Shown: positions 9,542 through 20,606 of the stretch, piece after piece | How positions within the stretch are numbered: the first letter of the stretch is position 1 | How the letters are laid out: each line of letters opens with the position of its first letter | Source of the DNA: Macrothele yani | Taxonomy: Eukaryota; Arthropoda; Arachnida; Araneae; Macrothelidae | DNA length: 64,000 bases | Reading direction: 5' to 3' | Assembly (NCBI GenBank): GCA_039090855.1 | Contig: CM077011.1 | Coordinates: 26,689,001-26,753,000 of the forward strand | Notes under the pieces: model-generated | Databases searched by the model: none | What the model was told of the DNA's origin: nothing | The model's input: only the letters and a program-made list of their open reading frames with translations | Position numbers and translations under genes: made by a program

Positions 9542-11895
9542 CACTGGTCAACAATGAAAATGTTTCTAACTTGAAAATACTTATTTAGTATTGGTTTCAG
9601 TATGTTAAAAAAAAATATGACATTTAAAACGCTTAGTTAGCTCTCATTTTTGAGATATAGCCTATTTATGATGTTTTAGGATATGTATATGAAATGAAGC
9701 GTGTAGCGCTCCGAGCGGCTAATTAAGGTAGTACGTAAAGCAAATATAGTGGTTGGTAAACCTGAGAGCTGGAATGAAGAGTCACTGTAGATCTTCTTTT
9801 GTTCATTAAGAACTTGTTTTTGTTCACTGTCTGTTTACAGCTTGCTTGGAGTGAAAGTTACAGTGTCGTTCCTTTCTTTGTTTCAGGTTGATTTTGTGGT
9901 CATAACTTGAAAAGCCAGGATGCCACGTCAATGTTTAAACAAATCTGACAATTTTTGTTATGTTTGTGGTGATGTGACATTTGCCGCCCATAAACGCCCA
10001 ATTACTTCCCCGTCAAGACAGCCTACCACCATTATTTTGGTACGAAAGTAGGAGATCAAAACAAAACGTGGGCACCTCATGTTTGCTGCAATTCTTGTTC
10101 TGTGAAGCTACGTGGATGGATCCGTAAAAACGGACGTTCAATGCTTTTGGCATCCCTATGATTTGGAGAGAGCCGACAAATCATGTAGGTAACTGCCATT
10201 TCCGCGTGGTACCTCATATTAAGAAAGGTATATCCAGAAAGAGGAAGTTCAGCACGAAATACCCAAGTATCCCGTCAGCTATTCGACCAGTGCCATATGG
10301 GGACGATCTGCCTGTACCGAACCCACCAGAGGAGTGCCGTCTGGACTCATATGAAGAATAAGACAGGACGGAGGCGACATCATACACATGCCCTGAGGCT
10401 TCGACATGACAGGATCCTGATTTTCCCACCTGAGTCACTGGGTGAGCCACACAGACTTACCCAAGGTGAACTAAGTGATTTAATTCGAGACCTGTACCAA
10501 AGGACAAAGCCGAGCTTCTAGGTTCTAGGCTCAAACAGTGGAATCTTCTAGAATGCAATGTTAAGGTGCCAGTGTACAGGAGTTGGCAGAAAGATTCGCT
10601 TCCATATTTAAAAAAAGATAATAACCTAGTTGCCTGCTGTGATGTGAATGGTTTGATGACAGCTTTGAATGTGGAGCTAAAGCCACAGGACTGGAGGCTA
10701 TTCATAGACTCATCAAATTTTAGTTTAAAAGCTGTGTTGCTACACAATGACAATTCTTTTCATTCAGTTCCTGTAGGTCAGGCTGTTCATATGAAGGAAA
10801 CATATGCCAATATGAAATTACTTTTAGGAGCAATTAAATGCACAGACCACAAATGTCAGATCTGTGGAGACCGGAAGGTGACTGCAATATTGCTGGACAT
10901 GCAGTTGGGATACACCAAGATCCTCACACTTCAACAGAAATGACTGGTCTCCAAGAGAAGTTCTTCGACCCGTGGAAAAGAATGTCCAGCACAGTCCTCT
11001 GGTTGATCGAAGCAAAATTCTTCTGCCCCTTTACACATCAAACTCAGCCTTATGAAGAACTTCGTAAAGGGGATGAACAAGGATGGAGAGGCTTTCAAGT
11101 AGAGGAGAGACAAATTTCCAGGGCTGAGTGAGGTTAAAGTGAAAAAAGAAATCTTCATTGGTCCTCAAATTCGTAAACTTCTTGTGAATGAAAACTTCGA
11201 GCTAGTCCTCCAGGGCAATGAGCAGCCAGCTTGGGAAGCCTTTAAAAATGTTGTACATGGCTTCTTGGGTAACCGAAGAGCTGTAAATTATGTTGAGCTT
11301 GTAAACAACCTTCTAGACAAATATCATCGCTTAGGCTGCAACATGTCCCTGAAAATGCACTTTCTGCACTGTCATCTAGATTTCTTCCCAGAAAACTGTG
11401 GTTCAGTGAGTGATGAGCATGGCGAGCGGTTCCACCAAGACATTTCAACAATGGAACGAAGATATCAGGGTCGGTGGAACTGTTCCATGCTTGCAGACTA
11501 CTGTAGGACATTGACAAGAGATGCCACAGAACAGGATTACAGGCGACAAGCAAAGAGAAAGCGCACTCATTTGTAGGCCCCTATTTCTGTATTTCATGTA
11601 GTAATTTTAATTCCTCTATTATTTTATCGTTTGGTTTATTGTATTTTGTGTAATTTACGCTTGATTGAATGAAAATAACGTTCATTTACATTGTAGTAGT
11701 ATAATACATGTATAATACTGTTGAAATTTGCTTTTTGCTGTAATTATATATAGATGAATAAGTTGTGTATTTCCGAAACTAGAGCTAATAAAAAAAAACA
11801 GTTATCAGATTCGTTTTCTTCGACCCAAAATTAGTAAAGTTTATCTACTTTCATCAAGGAAACATAAAAAAAGGGTTTTTTTTTGTTGAGCAGTG
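9542..11895 (+). mobile_element. DNA element with CACTG termini and TTA duplication
   Basis: The left end reads CACTGGTCAACAA and the reverse complement of the right end reads CACTGCTCAACAA, 12 of 13 identical. The trinucleotide TTA lies on both sides (9539-9541 and 11896-11898) and fits a 3-bp target-site duplication. The element sits inside the family-2 tandem array, which continues on both sides, so the boundaries are supported independently. Length is 2354 bp. A 3-bp TTA duplication is known in Harbinger-like and some other DNA transposons, and CACT termini are known in CACTA-type elements, but the encoded protein shows neither family's signature that I can recognise. Confidence 0.65.
9920..11576 (+). 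pseudogene. uncharacterised dispersed-element protein, multiply frameshifted
   Basis: The start MPRQCLNKSDNFCYVCGDV opens a Cys-pair region; after a frameshift WAPHVCCNSC supplies another Cys set, so a zinc-binding N-terminus is likely. Further blocks are PSIPSAIRPVPYGDDLPVP (10158-10361), DWRLFIDSSNFSLKAVLLHN and PVGQAVHMKE (10566-10943), and CNMSLKMHFLHCHLDFFPE with SVSDEHGERFHQDI (11139-11576). I recognise these blocks as a protein family that recurs in many arthropod genomes without an assigned function. At least four frameshifts separate the blocks. An AATAAA-like signal lies near 11787. A transposase role is inferred only from the flanking inverted repeats; no catalytic triad is proven. 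Confidence 0.65.
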
Positions 11896-11898
11896 TTA

Positions 11899-13345
11899 TC
11901 AACAGAACTGTGAACTACAAAATGCCTCATATACCAGCCTAAAGTGCTCTATAAAGTAAATTGCATCCGGCGTTGAAAATATTTTTTTAAATCGCACATG
12001 TAGAAGCAGAGATATTAAAAAAAAAAAGGTTCAAAAATTCGCGCTCCCTAGCGGCGAAATTGTGCATCATTTTGGGAAGAAAATACGCAATAGAGTTTGC
12101 ATATTTCGTAATATCTGACCGAAGAACGACATTTTCCCGTCAGGTTTTTAGTCCCGCAGATATTGCTGTAAAAAGAACGTAAGCTTACGCCCTCTGGAGG
12201 TAGACGTTTACGTTAAGAACAATTTGAAATTATATGAGAAACATTTCGCAGCGGAAACGCTCTCCAACAGAGAAAGAATTTTTGAAATCGGACTCTAAGA
12301 AGCCGAGATATTCACAAAAATAAGATATGCACCCTACGCCCCCTGGCGGAAAAACCATGCATTATTTTAAAAAGAAAATATTCTCAAAACATTGTTCGAT
12401 GTGAGCGACATCGATCCACGAAAAATTTGCTGCAAATACATTAGAAGCAGAAATTAACGTTTACATTCCCTGGGGGTCAAACTATTCCTTACTAAATATT
12501 AGAGATTATATGCATAACATTTCCCATCACGAGCTGTAATGTGATACAGGAAGAATTTTACAAATCGGAGTTTCAGAAGAAGCAATATCGAGGAAGACGC
12601 AATTTACATTACCGCCCCCTAGCGGAAAGTCTATGAATAACTTGAAACGTTTGAAATTATATGAAAACATTTCGCACCGGAAATGCTGTCCAACAAAAAA
12701 AGACTTTTTCAAATTGGACTCTTAGAAGCACAGACATTGGTTGACAAAAACAAGATATACATCTACACCCCTGGAAAATATTTCGAAAAGGTTTGTCGAG
12801 GTGAGTGGTATGAGTCCACGAAAAAAATTTTCAATCAAGATTTTGGAGGCTCAGATTTTGCTGCTAATGCATCAGAAGTGCCATGGTGGCCAGACTATTT
12901 TTTGCCAAAATTTAGTAGCTATATGGGAAAGATTTCCCATGAAGAGCGGTATCAGCTGCAAAAAGAATTTTTCAAATGGCAGTTTTAGAAGCAGAAATAT
13001 CGGGGGAAACGCAATTCACTTTTACTCCCCCTAGCGGAAAATCTATGCGTGATTTAAAAAAAGAGACTATAATTACTATAATAGGCTTCGACATAAATGA
13101 AATCGAAAGGAAAAATAATTTTTTTAATCGGATGTTTAGAAGCAAATTACGGAATAAACTGTATTTGGATTCGATATCATCTGCATTTAAGCTCTCTAGC
13201 GGCGAAATTATGCATCATAAAATCAAACAAACAAACAAAACGAAATAAAGGATAATCATTCTACATTTCAAGCTTCCCAATGCAAAAAGAATTTTTCATA
13301 GCGGACTAATAGTTGCAGAGAAATGGTGTCCACAGGCGAATGGAC
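11899..13345 (+). repeat. family-2 degenerate tandem array, about 146-bp unit
   Basis: The landmark 'ccctagcgg' or a decayed form ends near 12054, 12200, 12349, 12475, 12625, 12774, 12888, 13037 and 13202. Most intervals are 146-150. Each unit also has 'gaatttttcaaatcggactc' and 'agaagcagagatat' or similar. The array ends in a GGAC-rich tail near 13335 ('gacggacgggcggacg'). Open frames inside (12683-13248) are by-products. A second locus lies at 36830-37235. Confidence 0.75.
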
Positions 13346-13885
13346 GGACGGGCGGACGTACCAACCGGTAACATAAGCACGATCTTTTTTACAAAAGACG
13401 TGCCGAAAATTGCAAACCAACTACAACTGCGTCACGTGCTACCTCAATCAAATAATTTTTTCCCATGTTTTCAAAGCAACGAACGCGCGCACATTGTTCG
13501 TTGCCTCTTCGATACGCAGCTTTTCATCTGCCGTAATGAAATCTCTTGCATTTCCTTCACTCTTCAGACACGTAATTATTTTGAAAATGGCGTCTAAATT
13601 AGGGTTACCACACGTGCTCCTTTAATCGGATATGCCCTCTTTTTTGTTTACCTTAATACTGCGTCCAAGCGGATTTTTTATAAACTGCAAAATGTCCGAC
13701 TTTCTAACAACAAATATAAACAGTCCACAAGAACTTCCGGTGGTTTTGGTTCGCATTTACACTAGTTCGCGCAGCTATTGGTTACTACACCGATGAGACA
13801 TTTCATTATGACCACCTTTAGCCCAGATAAATGAGCGCGCCTGGAGACCAAACGGTGGCGCAGGTGAAATTCACAGAGCAGTATA

Positions 13886-15095
13886 CACTGAAGTGCCAGA
13901 AAAACTAGTGCGCCAGTTTAATACTTGGTAGGTCTCCCACGGGGGCGCAAGACTGCAGAAATACGACGGGGCATGGACTCCACTAGCTCCTGAAAATATG
14001 CAGTAGGCAATGCACACAATACTTTCTGAAGAGTGTTCCACAATTTGGGTGTATTCCGAGGTCTCGGATTCCTGTGTTCGATAGCGCGTTGCATGGCATC
14101 ACAAATGTGTTCTATCACGTTCAGATCTGGGGACTTGGGTAGGAATGTCAACTCCCCAAACACAGATGCATGCTCCTCTAACCATTATGTTGCATCCCGA
14201 CACTTGTGTTGTCCTGTTGGAACAAGCCCAACCCATCAGCATGAATGCAGGACATGAACGGGTGTGCCTCGTCAGAAAAAATGCGCACATAGCGTTGGCC
14301 GGCCACAAGACGTTTGTAGACGTACCAGGAGTCCCAGTGAAGTCCAACTAAACACACCCCATACCATTACGGACCCCCCACCAGCCGGTACAGTTCCCTG
14401 TTGACAGGCGGGATCCATGGCTTAATGGGGTTTGCGCCACACACAAATTCTTCCATCTGCCAGATACAGTTGGAAACGTAACTCGTCAGACCAGGCTACT
14501 TATTTTCAGTCATCAAGTGTCCAGTGGTGGTCTGCCGTGCCCAAGCTAGGCGCATAGCTCTGTGTCGGGCACCCATCAAGGGGACTCGAGTTGGGCGTCG
14601 GCTCTCAAAGCCCATATCGTGCATTGTACGTTGCACAGTCTGGACGCTGATGTTTGTTGATGCTCCAGCATTGAATTCCGATCATACCTGCGAGAGTGTT
14701 GCACGCCTATCGCGTGAAACTATTCTTGACAGCCGACGATGGTCACGTTCACCCACTGTCTTTTTACGACCACACTGGTATCGTAGGTTGGTAGTTTTGC
14801 CGGAATCCTTGTAGTCACCGTACGTCCTTGCAATGGTCGTCCGTGAAAATCTGAACACCATTTCGACCTTCGAAATGCTATGGCCCATCTCACGAGCGCC
14901 AACTATGACACCGCGTTGAAAATCGCTTAAATCGTTATTACTTGTCATTCTCATGCTGAAAATAGCTCTGACAGCTGGCAAGGATACCTATCGCTTTATA
15001 TACGCACTGGCGGACGCAACCGAGTACGCGCGTAGGTGATGTTGCTATGTATTTTGCATAAGCTCGTCTGTACCAGTTTTTCTGGCACTTCAGTG
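13886..15095 (-). mobile_element. Tc1-like element nested inside another
   Basis: A 1210-bp element with ends CACTGAAGTGCCAGAAAAAC matching on both sides (about 24 bp, one mismatch). TA precedes the left end (13884-13885); the right end is followed by TG, so one base of the duplication has probably changed. It lies in the left untranslated part of the host element at 13788-16190 and in the opposite orientation. Confidence 0.85.
13918..14948 (-). pseudogene. Tc1-like transposase of the nested element
   Basis: The start MTSNNDLSDFQRGVIVGARE leads into an HTH region (14682-14948) with SISKVEMVFRFSRTTIART. The first catalytic Asp is seen as WSDELRF near 14490. The second is seen in FQQDNTS near 14215. 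The final Glu is in LNVIEHICD (13918-14163). All three acidic residues remain, but the frames are disrupted by several indels and a stop, so no complete protein can be made. Confidence 0.8.
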
Positions 15096-15144
15096 TGTAT
15101 ACGACATGATAACCGGCTTTCGGATAGTAGTGTTCGGAGGCAGA

Positions 15145-16158
15145 ATGGGAAGAGCTGCCAATTTATCGGAGCTTGATAAAGGAAAACTTGTGATGGTAAG
15201 CCGCCGCCTCGGAACTACGATCTCGGAAACGTCGCTGCTTGTGGGTTGTTCAAGTGCCGCTGTAGTGAGTACGTATCAAAAGTGGTGCACAGATGGCCAA
15301 GCAACAAACCGTCGTCCATCCATGCGTTATCCGCAGATCATTGATGCCAGAGGAGAGTGGAGATTGTCGCGCACTGATCAGAGCGACCGCAGGGCTACAG
15401 TGTGACAAATCGCCCGCAGCTACAACAGTGGTGATCAGGGAAATATGTCACAGCAACAGTTCATCGCAGCCTTCTGCGATGAGCCTACATAGCCGAAGAC
15501 CCAGCTGGGTCCCCATGATCACTGCATGTCATCGCCAACAACGCATGAAAGGGGCCCAAGATAATCCAGATTGGACCGTGGATCATTGGAAGAAAATGCC
15601 TGTTCTGAAAAACAAGAATCCTGGTGCGCGTATACGCCGATTACCAATGGCACCTGCATGCACTGTTGGGCGGAAAAAGGCCGGCGGCGGTGGTGTTGTG
15701 CTGTGGGTGATGTTTTCTTGGGACACTTTAGGCTCTATTATACCAATAGCACAATCCTTGACATCTATCGGGTATCTGAACATCATAGCGGAACATGTTC
15801 ACTCATTCACGGCATCTGTGCTGGTGACAGTCATTACCAACAGGATAATGCGCCATTCCACACTGCCAGAATCGTCAAGGAGTGGTTCGAGGAACATGCT
15901 GGTGACTGTCTGTTAATGCCTTGGCCTCCAAATTCACCTGATATGAACCCAATCGAACATTTGCCGTTCGACTTGGAAAAGCTGTTTCACGCTAAATCAC
16001 CACCACCCCAAAATTTATGGGAACTGGAGGGCCTGTTGTTGACATTATGGTACCAGATACCTCAGGATACCTATCGCCACCTCATCGAATCGATACCTTG
16101 CCGGGTGGCAGCTGTTTATTGGGCTAAGGGTGGGGGCGGGGGGGCTACAGCTTATTAG
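15145..16158 (+). pseudogene. Tc1-like transposase, DD36E spacing
   Basis: The start MGRAANLSELDKGKLVMVSR opens an HTH region with TISETSLLVGCSSAAVVSTY. A frameshift near 15400 and another near 15600 precede the C-terminal half (15571-16158). There YQQDNAPFH and MNPIEH hold the second Asp and final Glu, 36 residues apart by my count, the spacing that defines DD36E families of the IS630-Tc1-mariner superfamily. The first catalytic Asp is not readable; the region around 15610 reads PVLKNKNPG. The protein ends in a short glycine-rich stretch. Inactive. Confidence 0.8.
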
Positions 16159-16474
16159 GTAGGTGGTCATAATGTAATGGCTCGTCGGTGTATGTTTCGT
16201 GTATAGTGTTGGGTTGGTATTCAGGGGTGACTGTAGTTTCTTTAGGTTGGACACCCTTTTTTTGCAGTTTTAAAACTGAAGACAAGGTGTATTCGAGTTG
16301 GCGTTGGTAGGGTAACCACCATTTGCAGTGATGTGAAATGTCAGAAGTGGCGTGGAATATTTGGATAAGTGCATGAAACCTTTGAAAGACCTCTCATGCT
16401 TCACATGAATGACCCCACGCATAAGTACCAACATGAAGAGATGTGGAAATCTCTGCACAATATTTAATTGGTAA

Positions 16475-16662
16475 TTTTCATCCAACCATTCGGATACAAT
16501 TCGGGAGCTGCATTGTCTTGTTGCAGAATGAGGTCCCCAGTGGGATGTTGAAGACGCACAAACGGGAGCAAATGGTCGTCCAGGATATCCCGGTAACGTT
16601 GACCTGTGAGGGACGATGTCACACGTACCAGGGGTCCCATTTTAGTCTACGTAAACAGTTCC
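16475..16662 (-). mobile_element. Tc1-like fragment related to the 6220-7439 element
   Basis: This stretch is nearly identical to 6508-6700, covering the middle of the transposase (the region before QQHN in that copy). It has no TIR. It is joined directly to a fragment of a different Tc1-like family at about 16663. The 280 bases to its left (16193-16474) hold nothing recognised. Confidence 0.8.
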
Positions 16663-17284
16663 CATGGCCTCCGTTAGTAATCAGTGTATCCGCTTTCAGG
16701 CGTCTACGTGATGCACCAGGAATCTTGATTCGACAGACCAGGCCCATTTCATGCGATGTTGGCGATGACGAGCAGTGAGCATGGGGACCCGGCTGGGTCT
16801 TCGGCTACGCAGGCCCATGCGCAGAAGGCTGTGTGCTGTGACACATTGCCCTGATCACCGCTGTTGTAACTGCTTGTGATTTGTCGTACTGTGGCGACAA
16901 ATCACTTGCTGTCGCTCTGAGCAATGCACGATAATCTCCGCTCCCCTCTGGCATCAATGAGCTGCGGACGACACACGGCTGGACAACGGTTCGTCGTTTG
17001 GCCATCTGTGCACCACTTTTGATACGTACTCACTACAGCGGCACGTCAACAACCCACAAGTCGCGCTGTTTCCGAGATCGCAGATCTGAAGCGCCGTTGT
17101 CCTTTATCAAACTCCGATAAATTGGCAGCTTTCCCCATTCTGACTCGAACACTCTACTAACCGAAAGCCAGTAATCGGGATGTGTATATACTGCTCTGTG
17201 AACTTCAGCTGCGCTACGGTTCGGTCTGCAGGCGCGCTCATTTCTCTAGGCTGGGGGAAGTCATAATGTAATGGCTCATCGCTG
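16663..17284 (-). mobile_element. Tc1-like fragment related to the DD36E element
   Basis: Read on the minus strand this is the 5' half of the same family as 13788-16190: the terminal repeat (AGCGATGAGCCATTACATT, followed on the plus strand by TA at 17285), untranslated leader, and the N-terminal HTH of the transposase up to about 16665. The frame piece MAKRRTVVQPCVVR at 16805-17005 belongs to it. The 3' half is absent and is replaced by the other Tc1 fragment. Confidence 0.8.
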
Positions 17285-17689
17285 TATATTGTGTAAAGAG
17301 AATAATAAATCAGTTATGCGGATAGCTCAACATATTGAGACTACCCTATAAAATCAGCCGCTGAACCAATTAATCATGTACTGGAATAAGATGTTCAAAT
17401 CCAATGTCTAATCATTCCAGTGGCACACCCACGGGGTGAGCCAATGTGGTCCGGGCCCGCCCTTGTTGTTCATTTTATTTACATTTATTTACTAATAAAT
17501 AATTATATGCGATTCATTAAACACAAGTGCATAAGTTAAGCACCCCAGAACAAATAATTTTACTTTCGTCTACTTGAACTTATTTTGAACTGTATAAATA
17601 TGATATATGAAAATCAGGGAATTGTTAAAAAATTAACAAACTTGAAAAAATCTGCATATATACTGCTTAATCATGTACCGTATAATTAC

Positions 17690-17980
17690 AACATGAAATA
17701 ATTATAAGGGAGTAGTTCTGTTAAATAAATTTAGAAAAATCTAACCAGAAAAAGAATTTCATCTACTGCTTCTTCCAATCATTTAACTTTTTTTTTTTTT
17801 TGTACTGTAACATTACTAGTAACTGGATAAGAATAAATGTACAAAAGTCAAACTCTTTCTTAATTGTTGTGGCACCCGGCTATTTCTGGAAAAATCCTGT
17901 GCGCCACGGCCCACGACCCCCCCCCCTCTCTCTCTCTCTCTCTCCATGAGAAATTTCTGGGTGCGCTACTGCATAATTCT
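17690..17980 (+). repeat. dispersed repeat, copy 1
   Basis: Matches 43118-43425 in reverse orientation, with shared phrases 'taactggataagaataaatg' and 'taatcatttaactttttttt' style blocks and a 'cacggccca' end. A CT microsatellite (17920-17943) lies at its end. Class unknown; no coding capacity. Confidence 0.6.
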
Positions 17981-17984
17981 AAAT

Positions 17985-19960
17985 GTGATGCCCTAAATGT
18001 AATTCAGTTAAAACAAAGTAAAAGAAACAAATAGTAAAATATAAGTGTCACTAGATGGCGACACTCTCGCGATTTTTCCAAAAAGCAAGTAAAGCATTGT
18101 AGTTAGCGACGGAAAAAAAGAAAAAGATGTCTTTCATTATATCCGAAAGCAGTGTTTCTTTAAGGCATACATCCGGGGGGGGAGAAGCCCTCCCGGAAAC
18201 GACCGTACGCCCCCCGGAGACATTTTATGTTACCGAGCCAAATGTGAATGAATTCAGGCTATAATGAAAAAGGAAGTTTCGTTTCTTTTGATGCTACAAA
18301 TTTTTCTCCAATTATATATATATATATTTTTTTTATATTTGTTCAAGTATCATAGTTTATTTTGCTAAAAAGTGTATTAAGACCCATGCCATTCTACAAA
18401 ATACAATAAGTAGACTAATCATACCTCATAGTCAGGGAATCGCGATTCAGGATCAGAAGTGTGTTAAATGCGTTTTTAAAGATAAAATTTTCAAACCTAC
18501 CGAAACAAACATCCACATCGTGAATCCCCCCCCCTCCCTCCTCTAGTTTAGCTGAAGAAAGTTTGTTCTTGAAATGCTTGAAGAACAAACATTACTGTAC
18601 TATACTGTATCTATTACTATATCTGGAGCGTATATAGAATTTCCTTCTGGTGGAGGGGAGGGGCGCGACGAAAAAATGGACGTTTTTGAAATCCACCAGA
18701 ACAAAATTAAAGTTAGCAAAAAATAGAAGAAAAAATACAGCATTTTGTAATGTAAGTTGATGCATTTTCATTAAATGAAGGCATTTTTTTCTAATATAAG
18801 TCGTATTTTAACCAAAAACTGACAAATGAAACATATTCGGGGGCAAGACCCCTCCTCTAAATGCTCCCCTGTATTATATATATATATATAGAGAGAGAGA
18901 GAGAATGAAAATATTACAGAACAAACATACAAAAATTTCAAAACAAGTAAAAACTGGAACAGGTTGCCGTCATCAGGAGTGCATCAACCTGTGGGAGTGG
19001 CCTTTTGTGTGTTTGTTCTGTAATATTTTCATTCTATATAAGCTACTACATGAGGTTTAGCTGCCTTCGGCGCTTCTTCTGGTATTAGCCTTTTTTGTCT
19101 AATTTTTTTGTGTTAAAATAATAGTAATTACTTCTCGATATGTAGATATAGTAGTTAAAAAGTATATATATATATAGCAAATAGAAAACACTTGTCCCTT
19201 CTAACCGTTCCATTCGCCACCCCCACCCCCAGCCAAAAAGTCCTGAAAGAATTACTGTCCAAAAGTAACTTCACCGAAGTTTGACCGAAAGATTCATTTC
19301 ATCAAAGCGCCGTTCGTTTTACAGAACAATTCATTTTACTGGAGGGTCGTTTCGCCTAAAGTTTCATTCTGCCGTAGGGTCGTCCCGCAGCAATGTTTAT
19401 TTCACTGAAGGGTATTTCCATAAAAAGAAAACACTTTGCCGAAAGACCATTTTATGGACATTTCAAAACGATCGTTTGGCCTAAAAGTAATTTTTTCGAG
19501 TAGTTTATTTTAAGAAAAAAAAAAAAGCTATACCCTTCGTCCTCGTTTAACAATAACAAACTAGAACAAGCCAAAGTTTTGCAATATTCTTAAATAAGAA
19601 AAATGCGAAAAGGATTTTCTTGCAGACTAAGACTCCGATAATTAGCTATTTAAACAATCACTTAGGGACCTTTTGTATATAGATAATCAAAAATCTGAAA
19701 CGTATCGGTTCAATGAATTGAATTGAAATGGGAAGAAATGTTCTGTAGATATAAAAACCTCGTTTTCAACGAAGAAACATTTTTATTTAAAACAAATGTA
19801 TGAAGTGCATGTACGTCGTGAAAAAGAATTAGCTTTCTTAAAAAAAATTATAATAGGTTTTTATTTATAACTGAATAAATAATTACATAACATTGGCTAG
19901 ACTGATCTCTCGATGAAGCATTCCATATATTTACATATATATAAATGTATATATATTGTA
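17985..19960. other. AT-rich stretch with a dispersed repeat, no gene
   Basis: Nearly 2 kb without a recognisable gene. It holds an AT microsatellite (18316-18327, 18875-18890, then GA repeats to 18904) and, at about 18620-18880, a dispersed repeat ('gcgtatatagaatt...tttttgaaatccaccag') that recurs at 38404-38640. The short direct repeat 'caaaaatttcaaaac' and a pair of inverted 'agaacaaacata' / 'tgtttgttct' blocks lie at 18915-19025. The small frame at 19281-19484 has no support. Confidence 0.45.
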
Positions 19961-20181
19961 TGTATCGTCGGGCTAAGTGAGGTAAGGAGAAAAGGAGAAG
20001 ATTTCATCGACCTGAAAAGTGGACATCTCTTCTATTATACTGGCAGAACTAGTGGTGTTCGATTTATAATAAACAAAAAACTGAAGGATAAAGTGGTAGA
20101 AGTTGAAAGTTCCTCTGACAGAGCTGCACGACTTGTTATCCAACTCTCGAGAAGATACCAGGCACAGATTATCCAAGCTTA

Positions 20182-20345
20182 TGTGACGTACCTGCCAGCA
20201 GGACGCACACGACATAAAGGCAGATGGGAATCAGAATAAAACGTCTGCGTAGCTCAGTTGGTAGAGCGACTTGTTCCGGAATAAGCGTACTCGGGTTCGA
20301 ATCCCGGCGTAGACCAAAAATGACGGAGAAATTTACTTCGTTGTA
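20182..20345 (+). repeat. TRIM 5' LTR
   Basis: 164 bases starting TGTGACGTACC and ending TTCGTTGTA. It differs from the 3' LTR by roughly nine changes by eye, about 95% identity, which indicates an old insertion. The terminal dinucleotides are TG...TA rather than TG...CA. Confidence 0.85.
20243..20315 (+). promoter_or_regulatory. tRNA-like Pol III promoter inside the 5' LTR
   Basis: A 73-base tRNA-like module. Acceptor arms GTCTGCG and CGTAGAC pair over seven positions with one G-T. The D arm is GCTC/GAGC with box A TAGCTCAGTTGG; box B is GGTTCGAATCC. Both boxes match the Pol III consensus. The anticodon arm does not fold into a proper 5-bp/7-nt shape, so I do not call a tRNA gene. No T-run terminator follows. 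Confidence 0.75.
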
Positions 20346-20346
20346 A

Positions 20347-20358
20347 TGGCGCCCGAAC
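20347..20358 (+). other. primer-binding site of the TRIM
   Basis: TGGCGCCCGAAC, starting one base after the LTR. It is complementary to the 3' end of tRNA-Lys(UUU) (GTTCGGGCGCCA) over 12 bases and includes the CCA. This would prime minus-strand DNA synthesis. Confidence 0.8.
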
Positions 20359-20595
20359 TATCCGGATGACCCGGCCGTTCAAAATCTCGCATTGGTGTGA
20401 TGTTATTTCCACACCGCGAGACAGGAAAAATCAGAGAGTTCCTTCTCCAGCGCTTCGAAAAACAAAAATGTGTGATGTTGCATTCCACATAGCAGAATGG
20501 CTGGAAGTTCTCAAGTGCACGTTCTACAGTGGATGGCTGCCTGCAACGATTCATGGTCACGGCTGACCCGTGGGCCATGCCCCCGGCCCTCTTTC

Positions 20596-20606
20596 GGGGG
20601 GGGAGA
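20596..20606 (+). other. polypurine tract of the TRIM
   Basis: GGGGGGGGAGA directly before the 3' LTR. In LTR elements such a tract primes plus-strand DNA synthesis. Confidence 0.8.

Larger units (their letters stand above)
13788..16190 (+). mobile_element. Tc1-like element of DD36E type, interrupted
   Basis: Ends CACCGATGAGACATTTCATT and, on the other strand, CACCGACGAGCCATTACATT form imperfect inverted repeats of about 30 bp, with TA at 13786-13787 and 16191-16192. Another Tc1-like element (13886-15095) is inserted 98 bases from its left end. Removing it gives about 1.19 kb, a normal length. The related fragment at 16663-17284 shows the uninterrupted junction ('cagagcagtata'). Confidence 0.85.

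Noticed and set aside
12683..13248. Overlapping frames of about 90-101 codons as genes
   Set aside because: They lie in a degenerate tandem repeat, overlap in several frames and have low-complexity content.
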